Shown here in pieces: positions 43,438 through 52,377 of a DNA stretch of 64,000 bases. The stretch covers positions 1 to 64,000 of the forward strand of contig LJCV01000286.1 of assembly GCA_001298575.1 (NCBI GenBank), given 5' to 3'. Origin of the DNA: Actinobacteria bacterium OK074. GTDB taxonomy: Bacteria; Actinomycetota; Actinomycetes; Streptomycetales; Streptomycetaceae. Numbering within the stretch: position 1 is the stretch's first letter; each line of letters opens with the position of its first letter. Both the position numbers and the translations under genes were made by a program. The notes below the pieces were generated by a model. The model saw only the letters and a program-made list of their open reading frames with translations, searched no databases and was not told the DNA's origin.

Positions 43438-44094
43438 ATGACCTCCGAGGCCCCCGCCGTCCGTGGCACGTACCGCCGCCTGGGCGTGGAGGAACGGCGC
43501 AGCCAGCTGATCACCGCCGCGCTCGCCCTCTTCGCCCACCGCGCCCCGGAGGACGTCTCGCTCGACGACGTCGCCGAGGAGGCGGGCGTCTCGCGCCCCC
43601 TCGTCTACCGCTACTTCCCCGGCGGCAAGCAGCAGCTCTACGAAGCCGCCCTGCGCTCCGCCGCCGACGAACTCGAACACTGCTTCGCCGAGCCCCCGCA
43701 GGGCCCCCTCACCCAACGGCTGGGCCGCGCCCTCGACCGCTACCTCGCCTTCGTCGACGAGCACGACACCGGGTTCAGCGCGCTCCTCCAGGGCGGCAGC
43801 GTCGTGGAGACCTCCCGCACGACCGCGATCGTGGACGGCGTCCGCCGCGCCGCCGCCGAGCACATCCTCGGCCATCTGGACGTCGGCCCGGACGGACCCG
43901 GGCCCCGGCTGCGGATGACCGTACGGGTGTGGATCACCTCGGTGGAGGCGACCTCCCTGATCTGGCTCGACGAGGGCAAACAGCCGCCGGTGGCGGAGCT
44001 GCGCGACTGGCTGGTGGACCAGTTCACCGCGTCTCTCGCGGTCACGGCGGCGCGGGACGCCCAGACGGCGGCGGTGGTGGTGAGTGGCGGGTGA
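43438..44094 (+). CDS. TetR-family transcriptional regulator
   Basis: 218 aa from ATG 43438. The N-terminal TetR helix-turn-helix (residues ~20-65) reads RRSQLITAALALFAHR ... SLDDVAEEAGVSRPLVYRYFPGGKQQLYE, followed by an all-helical ligand domain of the TetR_C type. It follows the AurF-like gene (the minisatellite lies between) and likely represses one or both diiron genes. Effector unknown. Confidence 0.92.
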   Translation: MTSEAPAVRGTYRRLGVEERRSQLITAALALFAHRAPEDVSLDDVAEEAGVSRPLVYRYFPGGKQQLYEAALRSAADELEHCFAEPPQGPLTQRLGRALDRYLAFVDEHDTGFSALLQGGSVVETSRTTAIVDGVRRAAAEHILGHLDVGPDGPGPRLRMTVRVWITSVEATSLIWLDEGKQPPVAELRDWLVDQFTASLAVTAARDAQTAAVVVSGG

Positions 44095-44130
44095 CGTCGC
44101 TCTTGTGGTCCCGCCTGTGACACTGGTGCC

Positions 44131-44469
44131 GTGAAGAGCGAGAACACCCCCTTCGTGGGCGGCCCCCTGGACGGACGCGTCCTGCCCGTCCTGCTCGGCA
44201 TGACCGGGCACCCCCCGAAGACGTACCGCGTCCCGGTCCCGGACGCCGCCGGCGGCCCCCCGACGGTCCTGGTCTACCGCCGCGTCCAGGCCGCCCGCAC
44301 CCCGAAGCTGGGCCTGCACAAGGGCTGGCGGTACGAGTACGACCCCGCGGGCGACAGCGCGGGCGGGGGTGGACCGCGGTGGCCGTGGTCGAAGTCAGCC
44401 ACTCCGGCCCCCTCGGCCGCCGCGCAAGACGCCACGCCGCCCCGTACCCCGGACACCCCCGACGAGTGA
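44131..44469 (+). CDS. Small hypothetical protein
   Basis: 112 aa from GTG 44131. FVGGPLDGRVLPVLLG and YRVPVPDA recur in Streptomyces proteins of unknown role; KGWRYEYDPAG precedes a disordered Pro/Ala tail. It has no signal peptide. It begins 36 bases after the TetR stop, so it may be on the same transcript. Confidence 0.75.
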   Translation: MKSENTPFVGGPLDGRVLPVLLGMTGHPPKTYRVPVPDAAGGPPTVLVYRRVQAARTPKLGLHKGWRYEYDPAGDSAGGGGPRWPWSKSATPAPSAAAQDATPPRTPDTPDE

Positions 44470-44573
44470 CCGCCCTGCGCCGAACCGCCCACGCCCCGCG
44501 CGCGGACCCCGCCGCCACGGCCCGATGCTCACGTTGTGGGCCGGAGGGGCCGCCCCGCACGGGAGGTGACGAT

Positions 44574-45767
44574 ATGTCAGGAAGACTGCTGCGCCTGGTC
44601 TGTACGGCGGCGGTGACGGCCGCGGCGGTGTGTGCGCCGGTGACGGCGGTCGCGGCACCGGGGCCGACGGCACCGGAGGCATCCGAGGCGTCACCTGTGA
44701 CGACCGCGCCGGACGCCGGGCCCAGCCCTCACGACTCCCCCGACAACCGCCCCCTCTCCCGCCTCCTGACCGACCTCCAGCAGCTCTACCGCGAGGCCGA
44801 GGCCGCCACCGAGACGTACAACGCGACGGCCGAGCGGCTCAAGGAACGGCAGGCGGAGACCGGCCGCCTGGAGGACCGGCTGGCGAAGGCCCGCCTCTCG
44901 CTCCAGGACAGCCGCGGTGCCGTCGGCCGTCTCGCCCGGCAGCAGTACCAGAACAGCTCGCAGATCTCGCCGTACATCCGCCTGCTGCTGGCCCGCGATC
45001 CCCAGCACGCGCTCGAAGAGGGCCATGTGATCGGGCAGTTGGCGCAGGAGCGGGTGGAGACGGTGGACCGGCTGGCCGACCGCGAGCGCACGGCGGACAC
45101 GCTGGCCCGGGCCGCCCGCAAGGCGCTGGACGACCAACTCACGCTCACCGCACGGCAGAAGAAGGACCGCGACACCGTAGGGGCCAGACTCGCGGACGTG
45201 GAACGGCTGTTGGCCTCGCTGACGCCCGAACAGCTCGCGCGGCTGACGCGGTTCGAGCAGGAGGGGGCCGAGAAGGCGCAGCAGGAGTTCATGGCGTCGG
45301 GTGCGCTGGGCGAGGACGGCAAGGGCGGCGGCCGGGCGCCGTCAAAGGAGGGCGACCGGGCGGTGCGGTACGCGGTGCGGCAGCTCGGGAAGCCGTACGA
45401 GTGGGGCGCGGAGGGACCGACGTCGTACGACTGCTCGGGGCTGACCTCGCGGGCGTGGGAGAAGGCGGGCCGGACCGTTCCACGCACCAGCCAGGAGCAG
45501 TGGGCCGAGCTCCCGCACGTGCCGCTGACCGAACTGCGCCCCGGTGACCTGGTGATCTACTTCCCCGAGGCGACCCATGTGGCGCTCTACGCGGGCAACG
45601 GCATGGTCGTACAGGCGCCCCGCCCCGGCACGACGGTCAAGGTCTCCCCGATCGCCGCGAACCCGGTCCTCGGCGCGGTCCGCCCGGACCCGGAGGCCGC
45701 CCCGCTCGCGGACTACGCCCCGCCCGCCGCGGCGGCCAAGTACGCGGCCGCCTTCTCCGGTTCGTAG
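44574..45767 (+). CDS. Secreted NlpC/P60 cell-wall hydrolase with coiled coil
   Basis: 397 aa. A signal peptide (residues 1-28), a ~200-residue alpha-helical coiled coil (LYREAEAATETYNATAERLKE...), and a C-terminal NlpC/P60 domain with catalytic Cys in SYDCSGLTSRAW, His in ATHVALYAG and a polar third residue. It cleaves peptidoglycan stem peptides (D-Glu-diaminopimelate type) as in RipA-like proteins. The ATG has GGGAGG upstream. The last 55 bases overlap the convergent monooxygenase gene. Confidence 0.93.
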   Translation: MSGRLLRLVCTAAVTAAAVCAPVTAVAAPGPTAPEASEASPVTTAPDAGPSPHDSPDNRPLSRLLTDLQQLYREAEAATETYNATAERLKERQAETGRLEDRLAKARLSLQDSRGAVGRLARQQYQNSSQISPYIRLLLARDPQHALEEGHVIGQLAQERVETVDRLADRERTADTLARAARKALDDQLTLTARQKKDRDTVGARLADVERLLASLTPEQLARLTRFEQEGAEKAQQEFMASGALGEDGKGGGRAPSKEGDRAVRYAVRQLGKPYEWGAEGPTSYDCSGLTSRAWEKAGRTVPRTSQEQWAELPHVPLTELRPGDLVIYFPEATHVALYAGNGMVVQAPRPGTTVKVSPIAANPVLGAVRPDPEAAPLADYAPPAAAAKYAAAFSGS

Positions 45768-46969
45768 AAGAAGTCCTCGAAGTCGGCCGGGTCGTCGAAG
45801 GCGTTGGCGAACCGGTGGGCGACCTCGGGGGTGCGGGCCGCGGTGTAGAGGAGGTCGTAGACGTGGTCCTGCGGGGGCTCCAGCATGCGGTTGGTCCACT
45901 TGGTGACGTGGCGGGCCGTGGCCCAGTAGCGGTCGAAGGTCTGCCGCATCCACGCCTCGTCGAACTCCTTGTCCTCGTGTTCGAGGATGGCCTTTAGGTA
46001 CGAAGCGGCGCATTTCGAGGCCGAGTTGGAGCCCTGCCCGGTGATGGGGTCGTTGGCCACGACCACGTCCCCGACGCCCAGGACCACCCCGCCGCCGGGC
46101 AGCCGGCCGACCGGGTTGCGCACCGTCGGCGTGTAGCGGCCCGCCAACGTGCCGCCGCCGTCGGTCAGTTCGACCTTCGTGGCGCGCGCGTACTCCCAGG
46201 GCGTGTAGCGCTCCATCAGCTCCAGCGTCAACGCCAGGTGTTCCGAAGGGTCCTTGACGCCCGCGAAGCGGTCCATGGGGCCGCCGGGGATCGCCTCCAG
46301 GAACAGGATGTCGGCGCGCCCGGAGGTCGTCAGGCACGGCATGACGAACAACTCCCCCACGCCCGGCACCAGGTTGCACCGCACGGCCTCGAACCGCGGG
46401 TGCTCCGGCCGCGGTCCGAGCCCGTGGACGTACGACACCGCGAGCGCCCGCTGGGGCGTGGTGAAGGGCGAGCGCCGCGGGTCGCGGGCGAACATCGACA
46501 CCAGCTCGCCCTTGCCCGCGGAGACCAGGACCAGGTCGTAGGCGCGGGAGAAGTAGTCGAGGTCGGAGACCGCCGCCCCGTGGATCACCAGCTGGCCGCC
46601 GCGCTGCGCGAACGTCTCCATCCAGCCGGCCATCTTCACCCGCTGGTCGACCGACTGCGCGAACCCGTCGAGCGGCGCCACCCAGTCCGTGACCCGGGTG
46701 GCGGTGTACGTGCCCGCCCGCGGCGGCCCCGCGACCGACACGCCGAGCCCGACGATCCGGGGCGTCTGCGACTCCCAGAAGTCGATGCCGAGGTCACGCT
46801 CGTACTGCAACGCCGTGTGGAACATGCACTGCGTCGACATGACCCGGCCCGACCGGATCTCGTCCGCGGTCCGGTTGGACATCAGGGTGACCTCGTACCC
46901 GTGCGACTGGAGTCCGAGGGCGAGCTGGAGTCCGGACTGACCGGCACCGACGACCAGTATCTTCCGCAT
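45713..46969 (-). CDS. StyA-type flavin monooxygenase (conservon-linked)
   Basis: 418 aa. An N-terminal Rossmann FAD motif (ILVVGAGQSGLQLALGLQ) and VVLGVGDVVVANDPITGQGSN near the C-terminal half match styrene monooxygenase-type flavoproteins (StyA). They use FADH2 from a partner reductase to oxygenate alkenes or indoles; no reductase gene is adjacent. It begins 48 bases after cvnD (conservon 2) on the same strand, in the position that P450 genes occupy in several characterised conservons. The 3' end overlaps the convergent NlpC gene. Confidence 0.9.
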   Translation of the reverse strand: MRKILVVGAGQSGLQLALGLQSHGYEVTLMSNRTADEIRSGRVMSTQCMFHTALQYERDLGIDFWESQTPRIVGLGVSVAGPPRAGTYTATRVTDWVAPLDGFAQSVDQRVKMAGWMETFAQRGGQLVIHGAAVSDLDYFSRAYDLVLVSAGKGELVSMFARDPRRSPFTTPQRALAVSYVHGLGPRPEHPRFEAVRCNLVPGVGELFVMPCLTTSGRADILFLEAIPGGPMDRFAGVKDPSEHLALTLELMERYTPWEYARATKVELTDGGGTLAGRYTPTVRNPVGRLPGGGVVLGVGDVVVANDPITGQGSNSASKCAASYLKAILEHEDKEFDEAWMRQTFDRYWATARHVTKWTNRMLEPPQDHVYDLLYTAARTPEVAHRFANAFDDPADFEDFFYEPEKAAAYLAAAAGGA

Positions 46970-47017
46970 GCGGATACCGTCTCCTGGCTACTTTGCTGTT
47001 GTGGCTAACTGCTGTTG

Positions 47018-47716
47018 CTACTCGGGGCTGACGTCGAGGGCGTGGCGCACCAGACCCAGCAGGGTCTCGATGACGGAGATCCGGCGCCGCGCATCCATGA
47101 TCATGACAGGTATGGACTCGGGGACCGTCAGCGCGTCGCGCACGTCCTCCGGGTCGAACTGCTCACTGCCGTCGAAGTGGTTGACGGCCACGATGTACGG
47201 CAGCCCGGTGCTCTCGAAGTAGTCCAGCGCCGGGAAGCAGTCCTCCAGGCGGCGGGTGTCGGCGAGGACGACCGCGCCGATCGCGCCGCGCACCAGGTCG
47301 TCCCACATGAACCAGAAGCGGGACTGCCCCGGCGTGCCGAACAGGTAGAGCACCAGGTCGTCGTCGAGGGTGAGGCGGCCGTAGTCCAGGGCCACGGTCG
47401 TGGTCTGCTTCTCCGGCGTGTCCGTGAGGTCGTCGGTGTCCACGCCGGCCTCGGTCATCAGCGCCTCGGTGCGCAGCGGCGGGATCTCCGAGGCCGTACC
47501 GACCAGCGTGGTCTTGCCGACGCCGAACCCGCCCGCGATCACGATCTTCGTGGCGATCGGGGCGCGCGTGCGGTCGGTCTGCCACGCGTACAGCTGCTCC
47601 TCACCGGCCTCGGCGGGAGACCGGCCGGGCAGCGGGGCGACGCGCACGGCGACCTCCGGCCCGGCGGCGGCATCTGGCCCGGAGACGTCGGTGACGTCAG
47701 AGACGACGGAGTCCAC
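47018..47716 (-). CDS. cvnD: CvnD-type small GTPase (conservon 2)
   Basis: 232 aa from GTG 47716 overlapping cvnC by 20 bases. The P-loop is GGFGVGKTT, the G3 region is LFGTPGQSRFWFMWDD, and AVNHFDG stands at the NKxD position. It lacks the extended Ser/Gly N-terminus of conservon 1's CvnD but has a ~50-residue acidic/Pro leader. As the membrane-linked GTPase of the second conservon it would cycle with CvnB/CvnA; the flavin monooxygenase gene follows it. Confidence 0.94.
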   Translation of the reverse strand: MDSVVSDVTDVSGPDAAAGPEVAVRVAPLPGRSPAEAGEEQLYAWQTDRTRAPIATKIVIAGGFGVGKTTLVGTASEIPPLRTEALMTEAGVDTDDLTDTPEKQTTTVALDYGRLTLDDDLVLYLFGTPGQSRFWFMWDDLVRGAIGAVVLADTRRLEDCFPALDYFESTGLPYIVAVNHFDGSEQFDPEDVRDALTVPESIPVMIMDARRRISVIETLLGLVRHALDVSPE

Positions 47717-48458
47717 TCAGCACCCTTTCCAGCAGAGCGCGGTCAGGCTGTCCGGGGCCGTGACCGGTTCCGTACACACGGATCTTTCCCTGGTCCGCGA
47801 GGTCGCTGAGGAGCACCCGGACCACACCGAGCGGCATCTTCAGCAGCGCGGAGACCTCCGCCACCGTGCGCATACGGTGGCAGAGTTCGACGATCGCCCG
47901 CATCTCCGGCATCATCCGGGCGGCGAGCGAACCGCCGCCCACGGCACCGGGCACGGTGACCGATCCGTCCAACTCCCGCCGCTCCTCCGGAGCTTCGAGC
48001 GCGGCCACGAACGTCTCGACGAGCAGCACGTGCCCGAACCGGGTACGCCCGCCGGTGAGCGAGTACGGCCGCACCCGGGAGGCTTTGCGCTCGCCGCTGC
48101 GGATGGGGAGTCTGGGGGCGGAGGAGGTCCGCCGTACCTCGGCGGGTTCGGAGACGGCGGGGGCCGCGGGGGCCTCCGGCTCGGGGGCGGACGACGGCTC
48201 GGGATCGGCCGGCGGCTCGGGATCGGCCGGCGGCTCAAGGGCGGCCGAAGGTTCCCCGGCTGCCCCTTCCGCTGCCGCTGCCCCTACCCCTGTCCCCGCC
48301 CGTTCCGCTTCCGCTTCTTCCGAAGTCCGCGCGTCCCACGGCCCCGACACCTTCACCCGCTGGGGCAGGGCCGATGGCGGCATCGGCCCCGGTGGCGTCA
48401 ACTCGCCGTCGGAGAAGGTACGTTCCTCCGGCTCGCCGCCGGAGGTTCCGGTACTCAT
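47697..48458 (-). CDS. cvnC: CvnC-type DUF742 protein with long acidic N-terminus (conservon 2)
   Basis: 253 aa from ATG 48458, overlapping cvnB by 4 bases (ATGA). The DUF742 core is at the C-terminus: VRPYSLTGGRTRFG, then IVELCHRMRTVAEVSALLKMPLGVVRVLLSDLADQG. The first ~125 residues are Pro/Glu/Ala-rich with PADPEPP repeats, encoded by an 18-bp tandem repeat near 48198-48233, and are absent from conservon 1's CvnC. Confidence 0.92.
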   Translation of the reverse strand: MSTGTSGGEPEERTFSDGELTPPGPMPPSALPQRVKVSGPWDARTSEEAEAERAGTGVGAAAAEGAAGEPSAALEPPADPEPPADPEPSSAPEPEAPAAPAVSEPAEVRRTSSAPRLPIRSGERKASRVRPYSLTGGRTRFGHVLLVETFVAALEAPEERRELDGSVTVPGAVGGGSLAARMMPEMRAIVELCHRMRTVAEVSALLKMPLGVVRVLLSDLADQGKIRVYGTGHGPGQPDRALLERVLSGLRRL

Positions 48459-49000
48459 CGGGTGCCTCCGGTGGCCGCGGACACGGTGTCCGTGGGCGCC
48501 GCGGGTTCTCCCGCCTCGGTCGTCTCCAGTGACTTCCGGAGTTCCGTGCGGAGTTCGGGCGTCAGGACGTGTCCGGCGCGGCCGACGAAGAGCGCCATGT
48601 GGTAGGCCACCACGCTCATGTCGCACTCGGCGGAACCGTGGACGCCGAGCAGCGAGCCGTCGCTGATCGACATGATGAAGACGTTGCCCTCGTCCATCGC
48701 GACCATCGTGTGCTTCACGGAACCGAAGTCCATGAGCTTGGCGGCGCCGACGGTGAGGCTGCCGATGCCGGAGACGATGGTGGCGAGGTCGGCGGCGGAC
48801 CCGCGGGGGCCCTTGCGCTTCTCCTCCAGGCCGGTGCGTGCCGCTTCGTTCCGCCCCGGGTCCGAGGAGAGCAGCAGCAGCCCGTCGGAGGAGACGACCG
48901 CGACCGACAGCAGCCCGGGCACCTCCTCGACGAGGTTGGTCAACAACCAGTGCAGGTTACGGGCTTCACTACTCAGTCCGAAGGTACTGGGCGCGGTCAA
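48455..49000 (-). CDS. cvnB: CvnB-type roadblock/LC7 protein (conservon 2)
   Basis: 181 aa from a TTG at 49000 with a GGAGG seven bases upstream, overlapping the cvnA stop (TTGA). Roadblock pattern LHWLLTNLVEEVPGLL followed by VVSSDGLLLL and KLMDFGSVKHTMVAMDEG. The C-terminal tail is longer than in conservon 1. It is translationally coupled at both ends and modulates the neighbouring GTPase. Confidence 0.93.
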   Translation of the reverse strand: MTAPSTFGLSSEARNLHWLLTNLVEEVPGLLSVAVVSSDGLLLLSSDPGRNEAARTGLEEKRKGPRGSAADLATIVSGIGSLTVGAAKLMDFGSVKHTMVAMDEGNVFIMSISDGSLLGVHGSAECDMSVVAYHMALFVGRAGHVLTPELRTELRKSLETTEAGEPAAPTDTVSAATGGTR

Positions 49001-52000
49001 CTGCTTGCCTCCTCGACTGTGCCCCCCGATGTTTCTACGTCTGCGTCGCCCACCGGGCCGCGTGTCACACCCGGTTCGGGTGCCGCGGCCGACGGTGGCG
49101 CGGGTGGGTGCGGCGCACCAACCGCCCGCGTCTCGCCGGTGCGTTCGGCGCTCTCCGCCTCGGCGTGCCGGTAGCCCTGCTGGGCTCCGCGGTGGAACCC
49201 GCCGAGCCGGCGACGCAGTGCCTCGGCGTCCACCCCCGCGGGCCGCCGCCGCGGTGGCGCGGCGGGCTCGGGCGTGATGTGCGGAGTGCGCTTGGGCAGC
49301 CCCTTGACGGTACGCCGGGGCATCGCGGGCGGGTGGTCGGTCCCGCCGTCGTCGGTGGCACGTTCGTGGGTGTCGGGCCCGATGGCGTACGGGTCCGCGG
49401 TAGGCGCCGACTCGGCCTGGGGAAGCTCCGGTTCGGCTTCCCCGGCGGGCGGGTCGCCCCAGGGCTCGGCGCCCGCGGGCACCACGACGGCGTCCGCCGC
49501 GGGTACCGGGGCGAGCAGCTCCATGGTCGTCTCGGCCGGGGAGGGCTCGTCCGCCTCGGCCTTGCCCCAACTCCCGGGCGCAGCGGCCGTGTCGGGGACA
49601 TCCTCGTCCTCGGGGGCGGCTTCCTCGTCGGCTACGACGCTGTCGGCGCCCGTGGTGTCCTTGTCGGCGCCCTCCGCCCGCTCCCGGGCCCGTACGGCCC
49701 GCTCGGCGGCGGCGATGAACGGGTCGTCCTCCGGCTCCCGTTCAGCGACGGCGGGTTCCTCGACCTCAGCCTCCGGCTCCACCGGTTCCGGCGCCGCCGC
49801 CACCGTCGTACGCGAACGCCCCGGCAGGACATTGGAGTTGACCTCGGCGTCGGCACCCGGCAGGGACACCGTGGGGGCGCCGCCGATGGCCGGGCCCTGG
49901 GCGGGGACCGCGGCGGGGGGCGCGGTGGCGAGGACCGACTTGGGCAGGACGACGACCGCGGCGACCCCGCCGAGCTTGCGTTCGCGCAACTGCACCTGGA
50001 TGCCGAGGCGGTGGGCGAGGCGGGCGACGACGTACAGGCCGAGCCCGAGGCCGTCGTTGTCGGGGACGTAGGGCGCCTCGGGGTCGAAGCCGGTGAGACG
50101 GGCGTTGAGGCGGTCCATGCGCCCGGCGGCCATGCCGATGCCCTCGTCCTGGACGGAGAGCATGACGTCGCCGTTCTCCAGGAGCCAGCCGGAGATCTCC
50201 ACGGAGAGGTCCGGCGGGGAGAACGAGGCGGCGTTCTCCAGGAGTTCGGCGAGCAGGTGGGCGAGGTCGTCGGCGGCGAAGCCCGGGAGGTGGCCGTGCG
50301 GCGGGATCGCGGAGATGCGGACGCGGTCGTAGCGTTCGATCTCGCTGACGGCGGCGCGTACGACGTCGATCAGCGGGATGGGCCCGGCGTGCTGCTGGAC
50401 GTGGTCGGCGCCCGCGAGGACCAGGAGGTTCTCGCTGTGGCGGCGCATGACGGTGGCGAAGTGGTCGAGTTTGAAGAGCGTGGCGAGCCGGTCGGGGTCC
50501 TGCTCGCGCTCCTCCAGGCCCTCGATGACGGCGAGTTGGCGCTCGACCAGGCCCAGGGTGCGCAGCGCGAGGCTGACGAAGGCGCCCTGGACGGTGTGCC
50601 GGATGCCCTTCAACTGGGCGGCGGCCTCGGCGAGTTCGGTGCGCAGCTGGTCGCGTTCGTCGGCCATCAGCTGGCGCTTGCCGATGAGGTGCTTGCGGTC
50701 GCCCTCCAGCGTCGTCACGCGTTCCTGGAGCGCGACGGCGTGCGCGTGCAGGGCGTTGACGGAGCGGACGACGGCGGCGAACTCGTCGTCGCGGCCGGTG
50801 AACTTGACGGGTTCCTCGGCGACCGGGTCGGCGGCCAGCCGGGCGGAGCCCAGGCGCAGCACGGCCAGCGGCCGGGTGAGGGTGCGGGCCAGCGCGGTGG
50901 CGATGCCGATGGCGACCAGGAGCAGCGCGCCGAGGACGGCGATGCGGATCTCCAGCGCGACGACGTCGTCGTGGCGCAATTGGGCGAGTTGGCGGGTGCG
51001 CGCCTCGTAGAGGGAGGACTCGACGCCGCGCATCAGCTCGACGCGGGCGGTCAGCGCGCTGTCCAACGTGGTGGTGTTGGTGCTCAGTTCGCTGGTGGAG
51101 AGGGTGGGCTGGTCGGTGAGGCGGTCGAGGTAGCTCTGGGCGGAGTTGACCTCGGGTCCGGTGACGGTGGAGTCGTAGGTGTCCTTGGCCGCGGCGGGCG
51201 CGGTGTCGCGGAAGTCGGCGATCGCGGCGTCGGAGCGGACGTCGGCGAGCTGGGCGGCGGCGGTGAGCGCGTCGCGCAGTTTGGTGTTGGCGGCCGTGGA
51301 GGTGCTGGTGGTGGTCGACAGGCCGGTGACGGGGCTGACGACGGTCTGGCTGGTGCGCGGGATGTTCAGCGCGGCGAGCAGCAGGCCGCGGGCGGCGGCG
51401 GCCTGCTGGACGGCGTCGTCGAGTTCGGCGAGCGCGTAGGCGCCGGAGCCCGCGCGGGGCGGGAGTCGCTCGGCCAGCTGGTCGGCGAGGGCGTGCAGGT
51501 CGGTGATGACCGCGGTGTACGCCTGGTGCGCGTCGAGAGCACTGCTCCGTCCGGTGAGCGCCGCTCTCCGTACGTCGGTGATGTCGGTGAGGTCGGAGCG
51601 GAGCGCGGCGGGCAGGTCCGGTTCGGCGCGGAGTTCGGCGGCCTGGCGGTCGACGCGGTCGGTCTGCTGGGAGCCCGGCGCCCGGGACTTGGGGCGCCCG
51701 GCGGCGACGTACGCCGTGACGGTGTCGCGTTCGTCGGCGAGCGCGTGGGCGAGGGCGAGGGCGTCCTGGGTCCGGCCCGCGAGGGTCACCAGGTTGCGCG
51801 TGTCACGGAGGTCCGAGGAGGCGGCCAGCACGCTGGGGGCACCGGCGCCCGCGACGGCGGCGGCCACCAGCGCGACGGCGATGACGAGCCGGTTGCGGAC
51901 ATGGGCGGGGCGCCCGCTGCCCACGGAGTCCGCGGACCGGTGCGCACCCTCCGGCGCCTGCGCGGGAGAGTTCTGCTTGCCTGTGCGCCGAGGCCGCGTC

Positions 52001-52020
52001 TTCTGCACCGGTGCTCGCAT
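48997..52020 (-). CDS. cvnA: CvnA-type membrane sensor ATPase (conservon 2)
   Basis: 1007 aa from ATG 52020. A basic N-region leads to a transmembrane helix (RNRLVIAVALVAAAVAGAGA, about residues 40-60), then an extracytoplasmic NIT-type domain, a second helix (about 355-375), HAMP-like linker, a helical coiled region and a HATPase with N box ELLENAASF, G1 DEGIGM and LGLGLYVVARL. The C-terminal ~330 residues are acidic and Pro/Ala-rich. It is more divergent in its sensor and longer than conservon 1 CvnA, so the two probably detect different signals. Alternative in-frame starts exist upstream, but they have no better ribosome site. Confidence 0.9.
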   Translation of the reverse strand: MRAPVQKTRPRRTGKQNSPAQAPEGAHRSADSVGSGRPAHVRNRLVIAVALVAAAVAGAGAPSVLAASSDLRDTRNLVTLAGRTQDALALAHALADERDTVTAYVAAGRPKSRAPGSQQTDRVDRQAAELRAEPDLPAALRSDLTDITDVRRAALTGRSSALDAHQAYTAVITDLHALADQLAERLPPRAGSGAYALAELDDAVQQAAAARGLLLAALNIPRTSQTVVSPVTGLSTTTSTSTAANTKLRDALTAAAQLADVRSDAAIADFRDTAPAAAKDTYDSTVTGPEVNSAQSYLDRLTDQPTLSTSELSTNTTTLDSALTARVELMRGVESSLYEARTRQLAQLRHDDVVALEIRIAVLGALLLVAIGIATALARTLTRPLAVLRLGSARLAADPVAEEPVKFTGRDDEFAAVVRSVNALHAHAVALQERVTTLEGDRKHLIGKRQLMADERDQLRTELAEAAAQLKGIRHTVQGAFVSLALRTLGLVERQLAVIEGLEEREQDPDRLATLFKLDHFATVMRRHSENLLVLAGADHVQQHAGPIPLIDVVRAAVSEIERYDRVRISAIPPHGHLPGFAADDLAHLLAELLENAASFSPPDLSVEISGWLLENGDVMLSVQDEGIGMAAGRMDRLNARLTGFDPEAPYVPDNDGLGLGLYVVARLAHRLGIQVQLRERKLGGVAAVVVLPKSVLATAPPAAVPAQGPAIGGAPTVSLPGADAEVNSNVLPGRSRTTVAAAPEPVEPEAEVEEPAVAEREPEDDPFIAAAERAVRARERAEGADKDTTGADSVVADEEAAPEDEDVPDTAAAPGSWGKAEADEPSPAETTMELLAPVPAADAVVVPAGAEPWGDPPAGEAEPELPQAESAPTADPYAIGPDTHERATDDGGTDHPPAMPRRTVKGLPKRTPHITPEPAAPPRRRPAGVDAEALRRRLGGFHRGAQQGYRHAEAESAERTGETRAVGAPHPPAPPSAAAPEPGVTRGPVGDADVETSGGTVEEASS

Positions 52021-52377
52021 TCCTGACTCGTGAACCCATGGACCCGGGTGACGATCCGTCAACTGGGGTGTCGTCCCGGTACGGCTCCCGACCCTCCCAG
52101 CGGCGGTCGGCGATGGTCCCGCTTCGCCTGGCCCGCCACTCGAAGGAGTGAACCCCGCTGGGGAGTTGGCGGGCAAGTTCCCATGGCGCATGCCACGGCC
52201 CCCGCCCGGCGGGCCGGTTGGACGCGGGCGGCCCCCTTTGACAAGATGCACCACCGCGCTTCACCAGATTCGATCATTCCACATCAAACCCGGCGTCAGG
52301 GTGGGTTGGTGGCACCGATCCGGGGGTGCGTGCCAGCCTTTCGCGAACCTTGTGAAGACCTCGTGCAGACTAACCGG
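52021..52377. other. Divergent intergenic region, cvnA2 / PP2C
   Basis: 357 bases without a gene, between the conservon 2 start (minus) and the PP2C start (plus). A TTGACG (minus strand, 52062-52057) is a possible -35 for conservon 2, and TTGACA (plus strand, 52238-52243) a possible -35 for the phosphatase; neither has a convincing -10. I see no repeat or operator. Confidence 0.4.

Noticed and set aside
44470..44573. A c-di-AMP (ydaO) riboswitch in front of the NlpC/P60 gene
   Set aside because: Streptomyces wall hydrolases often have one, but the leader is only 104 bases and shows no matching conserved segments.
48838..52026. A 3-kb open frame antisense to conservon 2
   Set aside because: It runs opposite CvnA and CvnB, which have clear motifs and coupled starts; it has no ribosome site or domain and is a GC-bias artefact.
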